A DNA stretch of 40,493 nucleotides from Flammeovirgaceae bacterium (GTDB taxonomy: Bacteria; Bacteroidota; Bacteroidia; Cytophagales; Cyclobacteriaceae), in assembly GCA_023251155.1 (NCBI GenBank), contig JAHEZH010000030.1, forward strand, positions 1 through 40,493, read 5' to 3'. Positions within the stretch are counted from its first letter, which is position 1; each line of letters begins with the position of its first letter. Shown piece after piece: positions 1 to 7,474 of this stretch. The notes beneath the pieces were generated by a model. The model ran no database searches. It worked only from the letters and a program-made list of their open reading frames with translations, and was not told where the DNA came from. Both the position numbers and the translations under genes were made by a program.

Positions 1-189
1 ATCACGTATCGCTATCCCTTTCGCGGCCGGGGTTTCTACGAAGTAAAAGGAAAAGTAACGGAAGACTTTGGTGTGTTCACCATTGAAGTAAGCTACATGA
101 ATAAATTACCGATGATCAATAAAATGAATTTACCAAACGAGCATCACTCAACCAGCGGGCCTTTGTTAGCAGGAAGAGGAAATTCATAG
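1..189 (+). CDS. C-terminal fragment, possibly DnaE-type (error-prone) DNA polymerase III alpha
   Basis: The frame is open from base 1 to a TAG at 187-189, giving the last 62 residues of a protein that begins outside the window. The first half reads YPFRGRGFYEVKGKVTEDFG followed by a beta-strand-like stretch ending in MNKLPMI. The tail after that is polar and low in complexity. The pattern (compact basic strand, G-K-V-x-E-x-F-G, hydrophobic strand) resembles, from memory, the closing OB-type domain of the shorter error-prone DnaE polymerases found in Bacteroidota mutagenesis cassettes. This is recognition by eye only, and the fragment lacks any catalytic residue. It could equally be the end of another OB-fold protein. 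That a gene ends here is well supported; its identity is not. Confidence 0.5.
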   Translation: MTYRYPFRGRGFYEVKGKVTEDFGVFTIEVSYMNKLPMINKMNLPNEHHSTSGPLLAGRGNS

Positions 190-580
190 CAAGGTTATAT
201 CAAAATCGAACAACACACATTCCTTTTTCAATAAGAAATCATTAAGTATTCCATTTTTGCTTTGACTTCGATACTAAAAGTGATTGAGACATACCTAAAA
301 TCAGGTATGAGGCTATTTCAAAATTAATTGTCCCACCGAAAAAGAGATTTGAAAACAAAACATAAAATGGTAAAACACATATACAACCAACGTAAAAGCG
401 AAAGACAAAACTTATTTATGAATTTTTACTTCGCAGGTAACCCATTCAATTATTAAATTTTTACTTTTTTCATAAAACGAAGTGCTATTTTTTCTCTTTA
501 ATATAACTTACTTATGTTTTGCAAAACGACGTTAACAGTACGTGTTCACTGGAATTGTATTACCTCAAAAAACAACCTCA
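190..580. other. AT-rich intergenic region
   Basis: No open frame with coding character was seen in these 391 bases. The stretch is very AT-rich, and a weak TAnnTTT-like box (cttatgttttgc, near 511-522) lies about 60 bases ahead of the lipoprotein ATG at 581, so it may hold that gene's promoter. No strong hairpin terminator was found after the upstream gene. Confidence 0.5.
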
Positions 581-1580
581 ATGAAAAAAATCTGTTTTAG
601 CCACGATCGCTGCATTGCTACTTTTTGCATGTACTAATGAAGAAACTACCCCAGATGTCAGTGTATCCAACCAAGCCGCTTTACGTTTCGAGAATGGAAA
701 CGCAATATTCAATTATTACAAAATGAACACATCTGCCGATAAATCCGGAAGGGCTCAATCGGTTAAGGGTGTAACGAAAGAAAGCGGGTTCGTTTCTTTT
801 CAAAGCGTTTACGAAGAAGCACTCAACGCAATCGATCAAGCAACAACTGTTGACGCGCACAACGCTGTACTGAATCAATATAAAGATGTGATAACCCTCA
901 AAGATAGCCTTTACGCTCCTGTAATTATGAGCCCACTTTATCGCTTTATCTGCAATAGAAATGGGGTTTACTTTGCTGATGGGTATGCGCACAAACTAGT
1001 ACAGGGAAGCAAAATTGTGGTAACGAAATTGGATAATGCTGAGAAGTTAAATGCAATATCTAATACAGATAATCTCAACGATGAAATATTTCGCATCTTT
1101 GACCTAAAAGCCGAGTCAATTACTTCTGCTGGACGTACAAATGCCAACTGTGGAACTTACCTGGAAGCTATGTACTATGATAATCCAAGTGGATGCAAAA
1201 ATGATCGAAGGGTTTACATTAATGCATATACCGAACATATCGTATCAGGAGATTACTATACTCCCTATGTTTCTTCAGTCGTTTGGGGTACACTTCGCAC
1301 AGGAACATTTTGTAATTGGAAAGATTATAGTACAGTCCTAAGCGCTAGAAATTGTTCTTATACTGTAACATCAACAGTAAGATCTACGGAGACTTTGGGC
1401 ACTAACGCTGATTCGGTAACCGGAACCGGCTACAGTCTGACCGTTTTTGCAGGGACATTGGGAAGTCCAGCTCTTTGGCAGGTACCATTAGCTATACCTA
1501 CAATTCAGTTTACAGGTATCCATGCAGAAGCTAACTCTCAAGGGGTTGGAAGCAATTGGGCTGTCATTCATTGTTATTAA
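581..1580 (+). CDS. Lipoprotein of unknown function, apparent frameshift in signal peptide
   Basis: The long frame (TTG at 615 to TAA at 1578-1580) starts inside a lipoprotein signal peptide: reading it upstream from 591 gives SVLATIAALLLFAC-TNEE, with a good lipobox (LFAC). The natural start, ATG-AAA-AAA at 581, is out of frame by one base because seven A follow the ATG; six or nine would restore M-K-K-(K)-SVLATIAALLLFAC. In the long frame a TGA at 582-584 blocks any earlier start. The mature part, about 315 residues, is rich in Thr, Ser, Asn and Tyr, with several Cys in the C-terminal half (NCGTYLEAMYYDNPSGC and later), which suggests a surface or periplasmic beta-rich domain. I do not recognise a family. 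The next gene starts 16 bases after the stop. The one-base lesion may be a sequencing error, a slippery or phase-variable tract, or a real mutation. Confidence 0.65.
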
Positions 1581-1596
1581 TTTAATTACAGAAGTT

Positions 1597-2199
1597 TTGA
1601 GAATAGTAATCTTCATCTTGTTATTTCTTGTTAATACACACGCGTGGTCTCAACAGACTAAAAAGAAGTTTAGGTTTCACCTTTTAGTCGGAGGCGCTTA
1701 CTCACAGTTCCGCGTTGGAGAAGTAAAGACAGACCCTTATCCAGCACTCGAAGTAAGAATCGGTGCGGGCATTAGCGGGGCACTTGCTAAACGATGGGCG
1801 ATAAATAGTGGAATTAATTTAGGTATGAAAGTTAAACGAAAATCGTTGCTTTCTTACGGAAGTATTTACAAAGGCAAAGGTGTACCAGACGTACGGATTG
1901 ATGCAACTGCAAGTGAAAACCATCATTACTTCATAGAAATACCGCTAGCCATACAATTCAATCATAATGATCGACTGGCATTCTATACAGGAGTATTGGG
2001 AAGATCATGGGCAGCCAACGATTCGCACCGCGACTTCCTTAGATCGCAGATGGAAGTTGGGTTTCTTCTCGGTGGAACTCGTGATATCAATAAATCATTA
2101 GCCCTCAGCATCGACCTATATACAACTCTTGCCCCATCGCTATATATGCACACAAGAAATCAGTTTGGACAAGTCAAACTCATTTATCGTCTTGAATAG
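1597..2199 (+). CDS. Small outer-membrane beta-barrel-like protein
   Basis: The frame is open from an ATG at 1522 inside the preceding gene, but a TTG at 1597 gives a clean Sec signal peptide (MRIVIFILLFLVNTHAWSQQ), so that start is preferred; the product is then 200 residues. After the leader the sequence alternates short amphipathic strands (for example FRFHLLVGGAYSQF, LEVRIGAGISGALAKRWAIN, LAFYTGVLGRSW, VKLIYRLE at the C-terminus) with Gly/Asn turns. That is the pattern of PorT-like or OmpA-barrel-like proteins common in Bacteroidota. It follows the lipoprotein by 16 bases and is probably co-transcribed with it; the two may sit together at the cell surface. A strong hairpin terminator follows at 2217. 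The fold class is an inference; the function is unknown. Confidence 0.65.
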   Translation: MRIVIFILLFLVNTHAWSQQTKKKFRFHLLVGGAYSQFRVGEVKTDPYPALEVRIGAGISGALAKRWAINSGINLGMKVKRKSLLSYGSIYKGKGVPDVRIDATASENHHYFIEIPLAIQFNHNDRLAFYTGVLGRSWAANDSHRDFLRSQMEVGFLLGGTRDINKSLALSIDLYTTLAPSLYMHTRNQFGQVKLIYRLE

Positions 2200-2216
2200 T
2201 AAAGTACAGATGCAAT

Positions 2217-2247
2217 AAAATCCCTGGAGTAAATCCAGGGATTTTAT
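2217..2247 (+). terminator. Intrinsic terminator after the lipoprotein/barrel pair
   Basis: A perfect 12-base-pair stem (AAAATCCCTGGA at 2217-2228 with TCCAGGGATTTT at 2234-2245) encloses a 5-base loop and ends in a T run. The A-rich left arm lets it work on the opposite strand as well. It lies 18 bases after the stop of the barrel gene. Confidence 0.85.
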
Positions 2248-2250
2248 AAA

Positions 2251-2770
2251 ACACCCACAAATAAGACAAAAGAGACAATAGGTTAAAACCTCTTGCACTG
2301 TTAATCATAATCGAATTTTGAATCAAGTAACAACTTAGATGGAATTAACCATCTCTTTTTCCACTTGATTGTTGCCATTTTAAAACTGGAAAAACGATTG
2401 GAAGATTTTTTCGAGGACATAAAATTAGTCAGTAACTCCATCACTCTTGCCGTAGAATTATTCTTTACGGAGCGGCAATACATCGAAAATGATTTAGGTT
2501 CAAAAACATTCCAGCAACATTAAAACGAGTGGAATGGGTAGATTTATTTACACGATCAGAATAAAAGCATCGCCCGTCAAAAAATGACTCTATTCATAAC
2601 AATCCCGTTGCCGATGAGACGGTGAACGAGCGGGATGATTATCTTTACAGTTCTGTACGGATTACTATACAAACAAGAAAGGGTATCTTGATCTGGTGAT
2701 GATGGAGTAATGCGTTAAGAACAGCATGCGTTGCAAACGTGCGCTACAAAAAATAAAAATAAGACGCTCT
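2251..2770. other. Long intergenic region, possible gene remnant
   Basis: About 500 bases without a convincing gene. A 60-codon minus-strand frame (2301-2483) is basic and low in complexity and is not credited. On the plus strand, 2620-2666 reads NERDDYLYSSVRIT and, after a one-base shift, YTNKKGYLDLVMME up to a stop at about 2710; the two halves look like one decayed C-terminus, but I cannot name a parent. The promoter of the downstream acetyltransferase should be in the last part. Confidence 0.3.
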
Positions 2771-3271
2771 ATGGAGATCATTTCAGCCAAAGAAGATCAT
2801 TTTGCAATCATTCAAAACATTGCCCGCACTACGTGGCCGGTTACGTTTGGATCCATCTTGTCTGCGAAGCAAATTGACTACATGCTGGAGATGATGTATA
2901 GTACGGAAGCGTTAACCGAACAGGTGAATAAAAAGAAACATGTTTTTCTATTAGTCAAAGAGCAAGAAGAGTACCTCGGCTATATTTCTTATGAACTGAA
3001 TTACAGGGGGCTTTCAAAAACAAAAATTCATAAAATATACTTACTCCCTTCTGCTCAGGGGAAAGGTGCAGGAAAGTTTCTCATTCAACACGTATCTGCT
3101 ATTGCCCACGAAAACAAAAATCAAACGCTCACACTAAATGTCAATCGCGACAACAAAGCCGTGCAGTTCTATGAGGCGCAGGGATTCCTTATTGCAGGAA
3201 AGGAAGACATCGATATTGGCGAAGGATTTTGGATGGAAGATTTTATTATGGATAAGCTGCTAACGGCATAG
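2771..3271 (+). CDS. GNAT-family N-acetyltransferase
   Basis: The product is 166 residues from the ATG at 2771; the frame is open further upstream (2726), but those extra residues are basic and outside the domain. It is a single GNAT domain: an N-terminal strand MEIISAKEDHFAIIQNIART, a central strand HVFLLVKEQEEYLGYISYEL, the acetyl-CoA-binding loop QGKGAG after strand 4 (IHKIYLLPSAQGKGAGKFLI), and a C-terminal LNVNRDNKAVQFYEAQGF typical of motif B. Such enzymes transfer acetyl from acetyl-CoA to an amine of a small molecule or protein; the substrate cannot be told from sequence. It is probably monocistronic, with an unrelated small gene convergent to it downstream. The family call is firm and the substrate is unknown. 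Confidence 0.88.
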   Translation: MEIISAKEDHFAIIQNIARTTWPVTFGSILSAKQIDYMLEMMYSTEALTEQVNKKKHVFLLVKEQEEYLGYISYELNYRGLSKTKIHKIYLLPSAQGKGAGKFLIQHVSAIAHENKNQTLTLNVNRDNKAVQFYEAQGFLIAGKEDIDIGEGFWMEDFIMDKLLTA

Positions 3272-3381
3272 AACGATCCAGGAGCTAAATGTATGCTCCT
3301 AAGGTTCACCATTTAGTAAAATAAAGGAGCACCGAACACAAGGAGGCCTCCGGATCTTTTTATTGAGAAATAATGATTGTT

Positions 3382-3690
3382 TCAGAAAAAAACTTCCGTA
3401 GAGGCAACCAGCACAGGATGCTCCAACTGCGGTTCTTTCTCCAAGCCACTTGCCCAGAGTTGTTCATCAAATTTTTTAAAAGAATCCAGATGGATCAATA
3501 CCTCATGCGCTTCCTCGTTTTCAAACTGATCAAAGTGCATGAACGTTTTTCCATCGGGTAATAGCCAGCAACCGTATTTTATGCCGGGATGATTAAGGGC
3601 TTTCAATTCGTTCACTATTCCCGCTATGTTGGCCTGGTTGATGGGCGCAAATTCAAGGGTGGTGGTATACTGTACGCGTACTACTTTCAT
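3382..3690 (-). CDS. Small ABM-like (dimeric alpha/beta barrel) protein
   Basis: A 102-residue protein without leader or membrane segment, so cytoplasmic. It begins MKVVRVQYTTTLEFAPINQA, then an amphipathic helix (IAGIVNELKAL), two short strands (YGCWLLPDGKTFMHFDQFEN) and a second helix (AHEVLIHLDSFKKFDEQLW). This beta-alpha-beta-beta-alpha order is that of antibiotic-biosynthesis-monooxygenase (ABM) and related dimeric ferredoxin-like proteins. Many members have no known enzymatic activity, and none of the usual catalytic residues can be assigned here. It is transcribed away from the TldD gene and convergent with the acetyltransferase. The start at 3690 is an ATG directly ahead of the first strand. 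The fold is likely and the function unknown. Confidence 0.7.
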   Translation of the reverse strand: MKVVRVQYTTTLEFAPINQANIAGIVNELKALNHPGIKYGCWLLPDGKTFMHFDQFENEEAHEVLIHLDSFKKFDEQLWASGLEKEPQLEHPVLVASTEVFF

Positions 3691-4032
3691 AAAGTCTGGT
3701 GATTTTTAGTGATGGTTATCTTCCTGATTATCCCTGCAATTTCGGTAATGTAAAATAAACCGGGCGGGTGTGGTTATGACTATTTAAGGGGTGAATCGCG
3801 TCCCGATGATACCGGTGATCCAATATTGTGCACGCGTGTATTCAGCGCGGCAACCGTGCGCTAACGATCCTTACGTAAAGCGCTTTAGCCATTTCACATC
3901 CCTTTCACAGTTCGATTCCGAACAACAAATTGCATCCGTAGCAATAAAATGCTAAATAGGGCACAGAACTTTTTTACATTTTAAACGTCTCAGTACTTTA
4001 AAGTATCTCTAACCATTTAAACCCTGACTAAT
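3691..4032. promoter_or_regulatory. Divergent intergenic region with 12-base palindrome
   Basis: This 342-base gap separates the minus-strand ABM-like gene from the tldD-like gene and must hold both promoters. A TACATTTT box at 3975-3982 is a 7-of-8 match to the Bacteroidota -7 element TAnnTTTG, though no clear -33 TTG was found. TACTTTAAAGTA at 3994-4005 is a perfect palindrome, 27 bases before the TTG start of the tldD-like gene, and could be an operator. No gene was seen. Confidence 0.35.
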
Positions 4033-5682
4033 TTGAAACGCAGAGATTTTATGTATCTGTCGGGCATGGGCACTGTAGGTGCAGCTGCCATGCTTGCGGG
4101 CTTGCCTGCGATGGGGAAAACCATCGATCCGGCACAAGCCCTTGAACGCGTTGATGTTGCTTTGAAAAAGCAGCTGGCCGATGTGGCACTCAATGCCGCA
4201 CGTAGCAAAGGTGCCACCTATACCGATGTGCGTATTGGCCGCTACCTCAACCAGTTTGTAGTGACACGCGAAGACAAAGTACAAAACATTGTGAATACCG
4301 AATCGTACGGGATGGGTATTCGTGTGATCGCCAACGGAAGCTGGGGGTTTGCAGCCATCGACAAGCTTGATAAAGACAGCATCGCAAAGGCAGCCGAAAC
4401 AGCAGTGGCTATTGCCAAAGAGAATTCACGCCTGCTTACCGAACCGGTGCGCCTTGCCCCGCAAAAAGGATACGGTGAAGTAAGCTGGAAAGCACCTATC
4501 GAGAAGAATGGTTTTGAAGTTCCCATCAAAGAGAAAGTAGATTTATTACTTGGCGTGAATGATGCCGCCATGAAAGAGGGAGCCAATTACATTACTTCCC
4601 TCCTGTTCCTCATCAATGAACAAAAATATTTTGCTTCAACTGACGGTTCCTATATCGACCAGGATATTCACCGCATCTGGCCTGCGTTTTTCATCACCAA
4701 GATCGATGCCACTACAGGCAAGTTTGAAACACGTAACACATTGAGCGCACCCATGGGTATGGGATATGAATACCTCAGTCATCGCCCGCAGGATAAAATC
4801 AACGGTGCGGGTGGTGTGAAGTTATACAAAGGCCGCTACGACATGCTGGAAGATGCCAAAGAAGGAGGCCGGCAAGCCGGTGAAAAACTGAAAGCCAAAT
4901 CCGTAGAGCCCGGCAAGTACGATCTGATTTTGGATCCGTCTCACCTGTGGCTAACCATTCACGAATCCGTGGGGCACCCAACCGAACTGGATCGTGTACT
5001 GGGTTATGAAGCCAACTTTGCAGGAACAAGTTTCCTGACATTAGATAAATGGGAAACAAAGAAGTTCAAATTCGGAAGTGACATTGTCAACTTCACCGCA
5101 GACAAAACCGAAGTGAATTCACTGGGCGCTGTAGGTTATGATGATGAAGGGGTAGGAACTGGAAAATGGGATCTGATTAAGAACGGTGTACTGGTGGATT
5201 ACCAGGTAATCCGCGATCAGGCACACATTCTTGGATTAAATGCTTCGCGCGGCTGTTGCTATGCCGACAACTGGAGCAGTGTACAATTCCAGCGCATGCC
5301 AAATGTTTCGCTACAACCAGGCAAAGAGAAGAAGAGCATTGACGACATGATTAAAGGGGTAGAGAAAGGCATCTACATCGTGGGAGACGGATCGTTCTCT
5401 ATCGATCAGCAACGATACAACTTTCAGTTCGGTGGACAATTGTTCTACGAAATCAAAAACGGAAAGATTGTCGGTATGCTCAAAGATGTCGCCTACCAGG
5501 CCAACAGTCAGGAGTTCTGGAATTCATGTACTGAGATTGCCGATGCCAGTGACTACCGCTTGGGTGGAGCATTTGGTGATGGTAAAGGCCAGCCACCACA
5601 AAGCAACTCGGTATCGCACGGATCAGCTACGGCACGGTTCAACGGAGTTAATGTAATCAACACAGCAAGGAATATAGGTTAA
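4033..5682 (+). CDS. TldD-like metalloprotease with Tat signal
   Basis: The product is 549 residues from a TTG start, chosen because it includes a twin-arginine motif (K-R-R-D-F-M, residues 2-7) followed by a hydrophobic stretch (YLSGMGTVGAAAMLAGLPAM). The ATG at 4051 would remove the two arginines. The rest is a full TldD/PmbA (peptidase U62) protein. The zinc motif HESVGH is at residues 310-315 (HExxxH), and the late NSC (Cys499) sits where E. coli TldD has its conserved Cys before a Gly-rich tail. TldD with TldE forms a heterodimeric metalloprotease that cleaves unfolded peptides and matures microcin B17 and CcdA. A Tat leader would place this copy in the periplasm or envelope, unlike the cytoplasmic E. 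coli enzyme. A TldE-like gene follows after 95 bases. Family and motifs are seen; export is inferred. Confidence 0.9.
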   Translation: MKRRDFMYLSGMGTVGAAAMLAGLPAMGKTIDPAQALERVDVALKKQLADVALNAARSKGATYTDVRIGRYLNQFVVTREDKVQNIVNTESYGMGIRVIANGSWGFAAIDKLDKDSIAKAAETAVAIAKENSRLLTEPVRLAPQKGYGEVSWKAPIEKNGFEVPIKEKVDLLLGVNDAAMKEGANYITSLLFLINEQKYFASTDGSYIDQDIHRIWPAFFITKIDATTGKFETRNTLSAPMGMGYEYLSHRPQDKINGAGGVKLYKGRYDMLEDAKEGGRQAGEKLKAKSVEPGKYDLILDPSHLWLTIHESVGHPTELDRVLGYEANFAGTSFLTLDKWETKKFKFGSDIVNFTADKTEVNSLGAVGYDDEGVGTGKWDLIKNGVLVDYQVIRDQAHILGLNASRGCCYADNWSSVQFQRMPNVSLQPGKEKKSIDDMIKGVEKGIYIVGDGSFSIDQQRYNFQFGGQLFYEIKNGKIVGMLKDVAYQANSQEFWNSCTEIADASDYRLGGAFGDGKGQPPQSNSVSHGSATARFNGVNVINTARNIG

Positions 5683-5705
5683 ACGTTAATAGTTAAACGT
5701 TGATA
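5678..5705 (+). repeat. 14-base tandem repeat between tldD-like and tldE-like genes
   Basis: Two adjacent 14-base units, GTTAAACGTTAATA and GTTAAACGTTGATA, differ at one position and run from the stop codon of the tldD-like gene into the gap. The rest of the gap contains further pieces in inverted orientation (ACTATTAAC, CCATTAACTATT), so parts can pair. A related tandem occurs at 10219. Confidence 0.7.
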
Positions 5706-5777
5706 GTCAGAAACAACTATTAACGGATAGCCGTCAACCATTAACTATTCACTATTTAACCAATAACTAAGATAAAA

Positions 5778-7112
5778 ATGCCTATACTAACGAAAGACGA
5801 AGCACAGGCTTTATTGAAGAAAGTACTGAGCTATTCCAAAGCAGATGAATGCGAAGTGAACCTGAGTGGTACAGACAGTGCAAACATCCGGTATGCACGC
5901 AATGCTGTATCGACAAGCGGAAAAGTAAGTCAGAGCACACTGGTGGTATCTTCTGCCTACGGTAAAAAATCAGGTGTGGCCACCATCAATGAATTTGATG
6001 ACGCCTCTTTAGAGAAAGTAGTACGGAGGTCAGAAGAGCTGGCACAACTGGCTCCTGAAAATCCGGAATACGTTTCGCTTCTTGGTCCTCAAACTTACGC
6101 CGAACCAAAAACGTATGTCAAATCAACAGCCGATATCACACCGAAATTGAGATCAGACCTGGTCGCAGCCAGTCTGGAAGTAGCCAAAGCAGGTAAAGCA
6201 GTAGCTGCCGGTTTCCTGGAAGACAACACGGGGTATAGCGCCATGATGAACTCCAAAGGTTTGTTTGCCTATACCACTTCTACCAACACCAACTTCTCGG
6301 TTACTGTTCGTACGGCGGATGGTAAAGGTTCGGGCTACGCCACACGCGGCTATAACGATGTGACCAAGCTCGATACGAAAACAGCGACACAGATTGCCAC
6401 GGACAAAGCATTGAAGTCAGCCACAGCAAAAGCGATAGAACCAGGTAAATACACGGTGATTCTTGAGCCTGCTGCAGTAGCTGTATTGCTTGAAAATATC
6501 TTCTTCCGGCTGGATGCACGCCAGGCCGATGAAGGTCGCAGCTTCCTGAGCAAAGCAGGTGGTGGCACTCGCCTGGGCGAAAAACTGATGGACGAGCGCG
6601 TGAACATTTATTCCGATCCGCTTCACCCTGAATTACCAACCAGCACCTGGAACGGTGATGGTCGCCCTCAGGAAAAAGTATCCTGGATTGAAAAAGGAGT
6701 AATCAAAAATCTTTCGTACTCCCGCTACTGGGCGGAGAAGAAAGGCGTGAAGGCTATACCCGGTCCTGATGCAGCCATTATGGAAGGTGGAACCAAATCA
6801 CTGGAAGACCTGATCAAAGGAACCAAGAAGGGTGTATTGGTTACACGCCTGTGGTATATACGCGATGTCGATCCTCAGTCATTGCTATTGACCGGCCTTA
6901 CACGCGATGGTACTTTCTATATCGAGAATGGAAAGATTCAATATCCGATCAAGAATTTCCGTTTCAACGAAAGCCCGATCATTATGCTTAATAACTTAGA
7001 AGAGTTAGGCAAAGTGGAGCGCACCGTAAGTGTTGAATCAAATCAGAATTATTTATTACCTCCGTTGAAAGTGAGGGACTTTACGTTCTCCAGCTTATCG
7101 GATGCGGTATAA
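5778..7112 (+). CDS. TldE/PmbA-like partner protein
   Basis: The product is 444 residues from the ATG at 5778, with no signal peptide or Tat motif. It aligns by pattern with TldD/PmbA proteins: an N-terminal domain with the NIRYARNAVSTSGKVSQST region, a middle section ending EPGKYTVILEPAAVAVLLEN, and a C-terminal beta domain (GTKKGVLVTRLWYIRDVDP, TRDGTFYIENGKIQYPIKNF). It has no HExxxH motif, which fits the TldE/PmbA role: the non-catalytic subunit that completes the cavity of the TldD zinc protease. It lies 95 bases downstream of the TldD-like gene in the same orientation, and a terminator follows, so the two form a two-gene operon. Without a leader of its own it either stays in the cytoplasm or is carried out with its partner. 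Confidence 0.88.
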   Translation: MPILTKDEAQALLKKVLSYSKADECEVNLSGTDSANIRYARNAVSTSGKVSQSTLVVSSAYGKKSGVATINEFDDASLEKVVRRSEELAQLAPENPEYVSLLGPQTYAEPKTYVKSTADITPKLRSDLVAASLEVAKAGKAVAAGFLEDNTGYSAMMNSKGLFAYTTSTNTNFSVTVRTADGKGSGYATRGYNDVTKLDTKTATQIATDKALKSATAKAIEPGKYTVILEPAAVAVLLENIFFRLDARQADEGRSFLSKAGGGTRLGEKLMDERVNIYSDPLHPELPTSTWNGDGRPQEKVSWIEKGVIKNLSYSRYWAEKKGVKAIPGPDAAIMEGGTKSLEDLIKGTKKGVLVTRLWYIRDVDPQSLLLTGLTRDGTFYIENGKIQYPIKNFRFNESPIIMLNNLEELGKVERTVSVESNQNYLLPPLKVRDFTFSSLSDAV

Positions 7113-7134
7113 GATCAGGTAAATGGATTGGGGG

Positions 7135-7173
7135 AAGGCTGCTTCATTCACACGGAGGCAGCCTTTCTTTTTT
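7135..7173 (+). terminator. Intrinsic terminator after tldD/tldE-like pair
   Basis: An 11-base-pair stem with one G-T wobble (AAGGCTGCTTC at 7135-7145 with GAGGCAGCCTT at 7155-7165) and a 9-base loop is followed by TCTTTTTT. It lies 22 bases after the stop codon. Confidence 0.85.
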
Positions 7174-7474
7174 GCGCTGGCACATATTACCAGCTTATCC
7201 GTGCCATCGGTCCATTTCGTTTTGTAATGAAGGGGACGAAAGCATTTTCACTTCTGATCCTGGAGACGTCCGTGATAACCCTTTCTATGCGCAGCCTGTA
7301 AATCAGATCAACCCTCGCTTTTATCTTCTGAGCGGATTGCACAGGCGCTCCTCTGCGACAAACCTCTCAAGCGAATGAAATACCGTTTATACCTTAATTG
7401 GCAGATATTCCGGATTCAATGTAAGGGGGTTTCTCCATGTTAACGTCTATAAAATACACGTCATCCGTACACTT
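7174..7474. other. Intergenic region before beta-helix gene
   Basis: About 300 bases with no recognisable gene. A 68-codon plus-strand frame here (7172-7378) starts at a TTG within the terminator T tract and has no coding character. No clear promoter match was identified. Confidence 0.4.

Noticed and set aside
2301..2483. 60-codon minus-strand frame
   Set aside because: Low-complexity basic translation with no supporting start signal or neighbour.
3343..3352. GGAGGCCTCC palindrome as a terminator after the acetyltransferase gene
   Set aside because: The palindrome has no loop, so it cannot form a stable hairpin; the nearby T run alone is not enough.
3900..3925. T-loop-like GTTCGATTCC suggesting a tRNA
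   Set aside because: The flanking five bases do not pair into a T stem, and no acceptor or anticodon arm is found around it.
7172..7378. 68-codon frame in the gap before the beta-helix gene
   Set aside because: It begins at a TTG within the terminator T tract, and the product is unlike any protein pattern.
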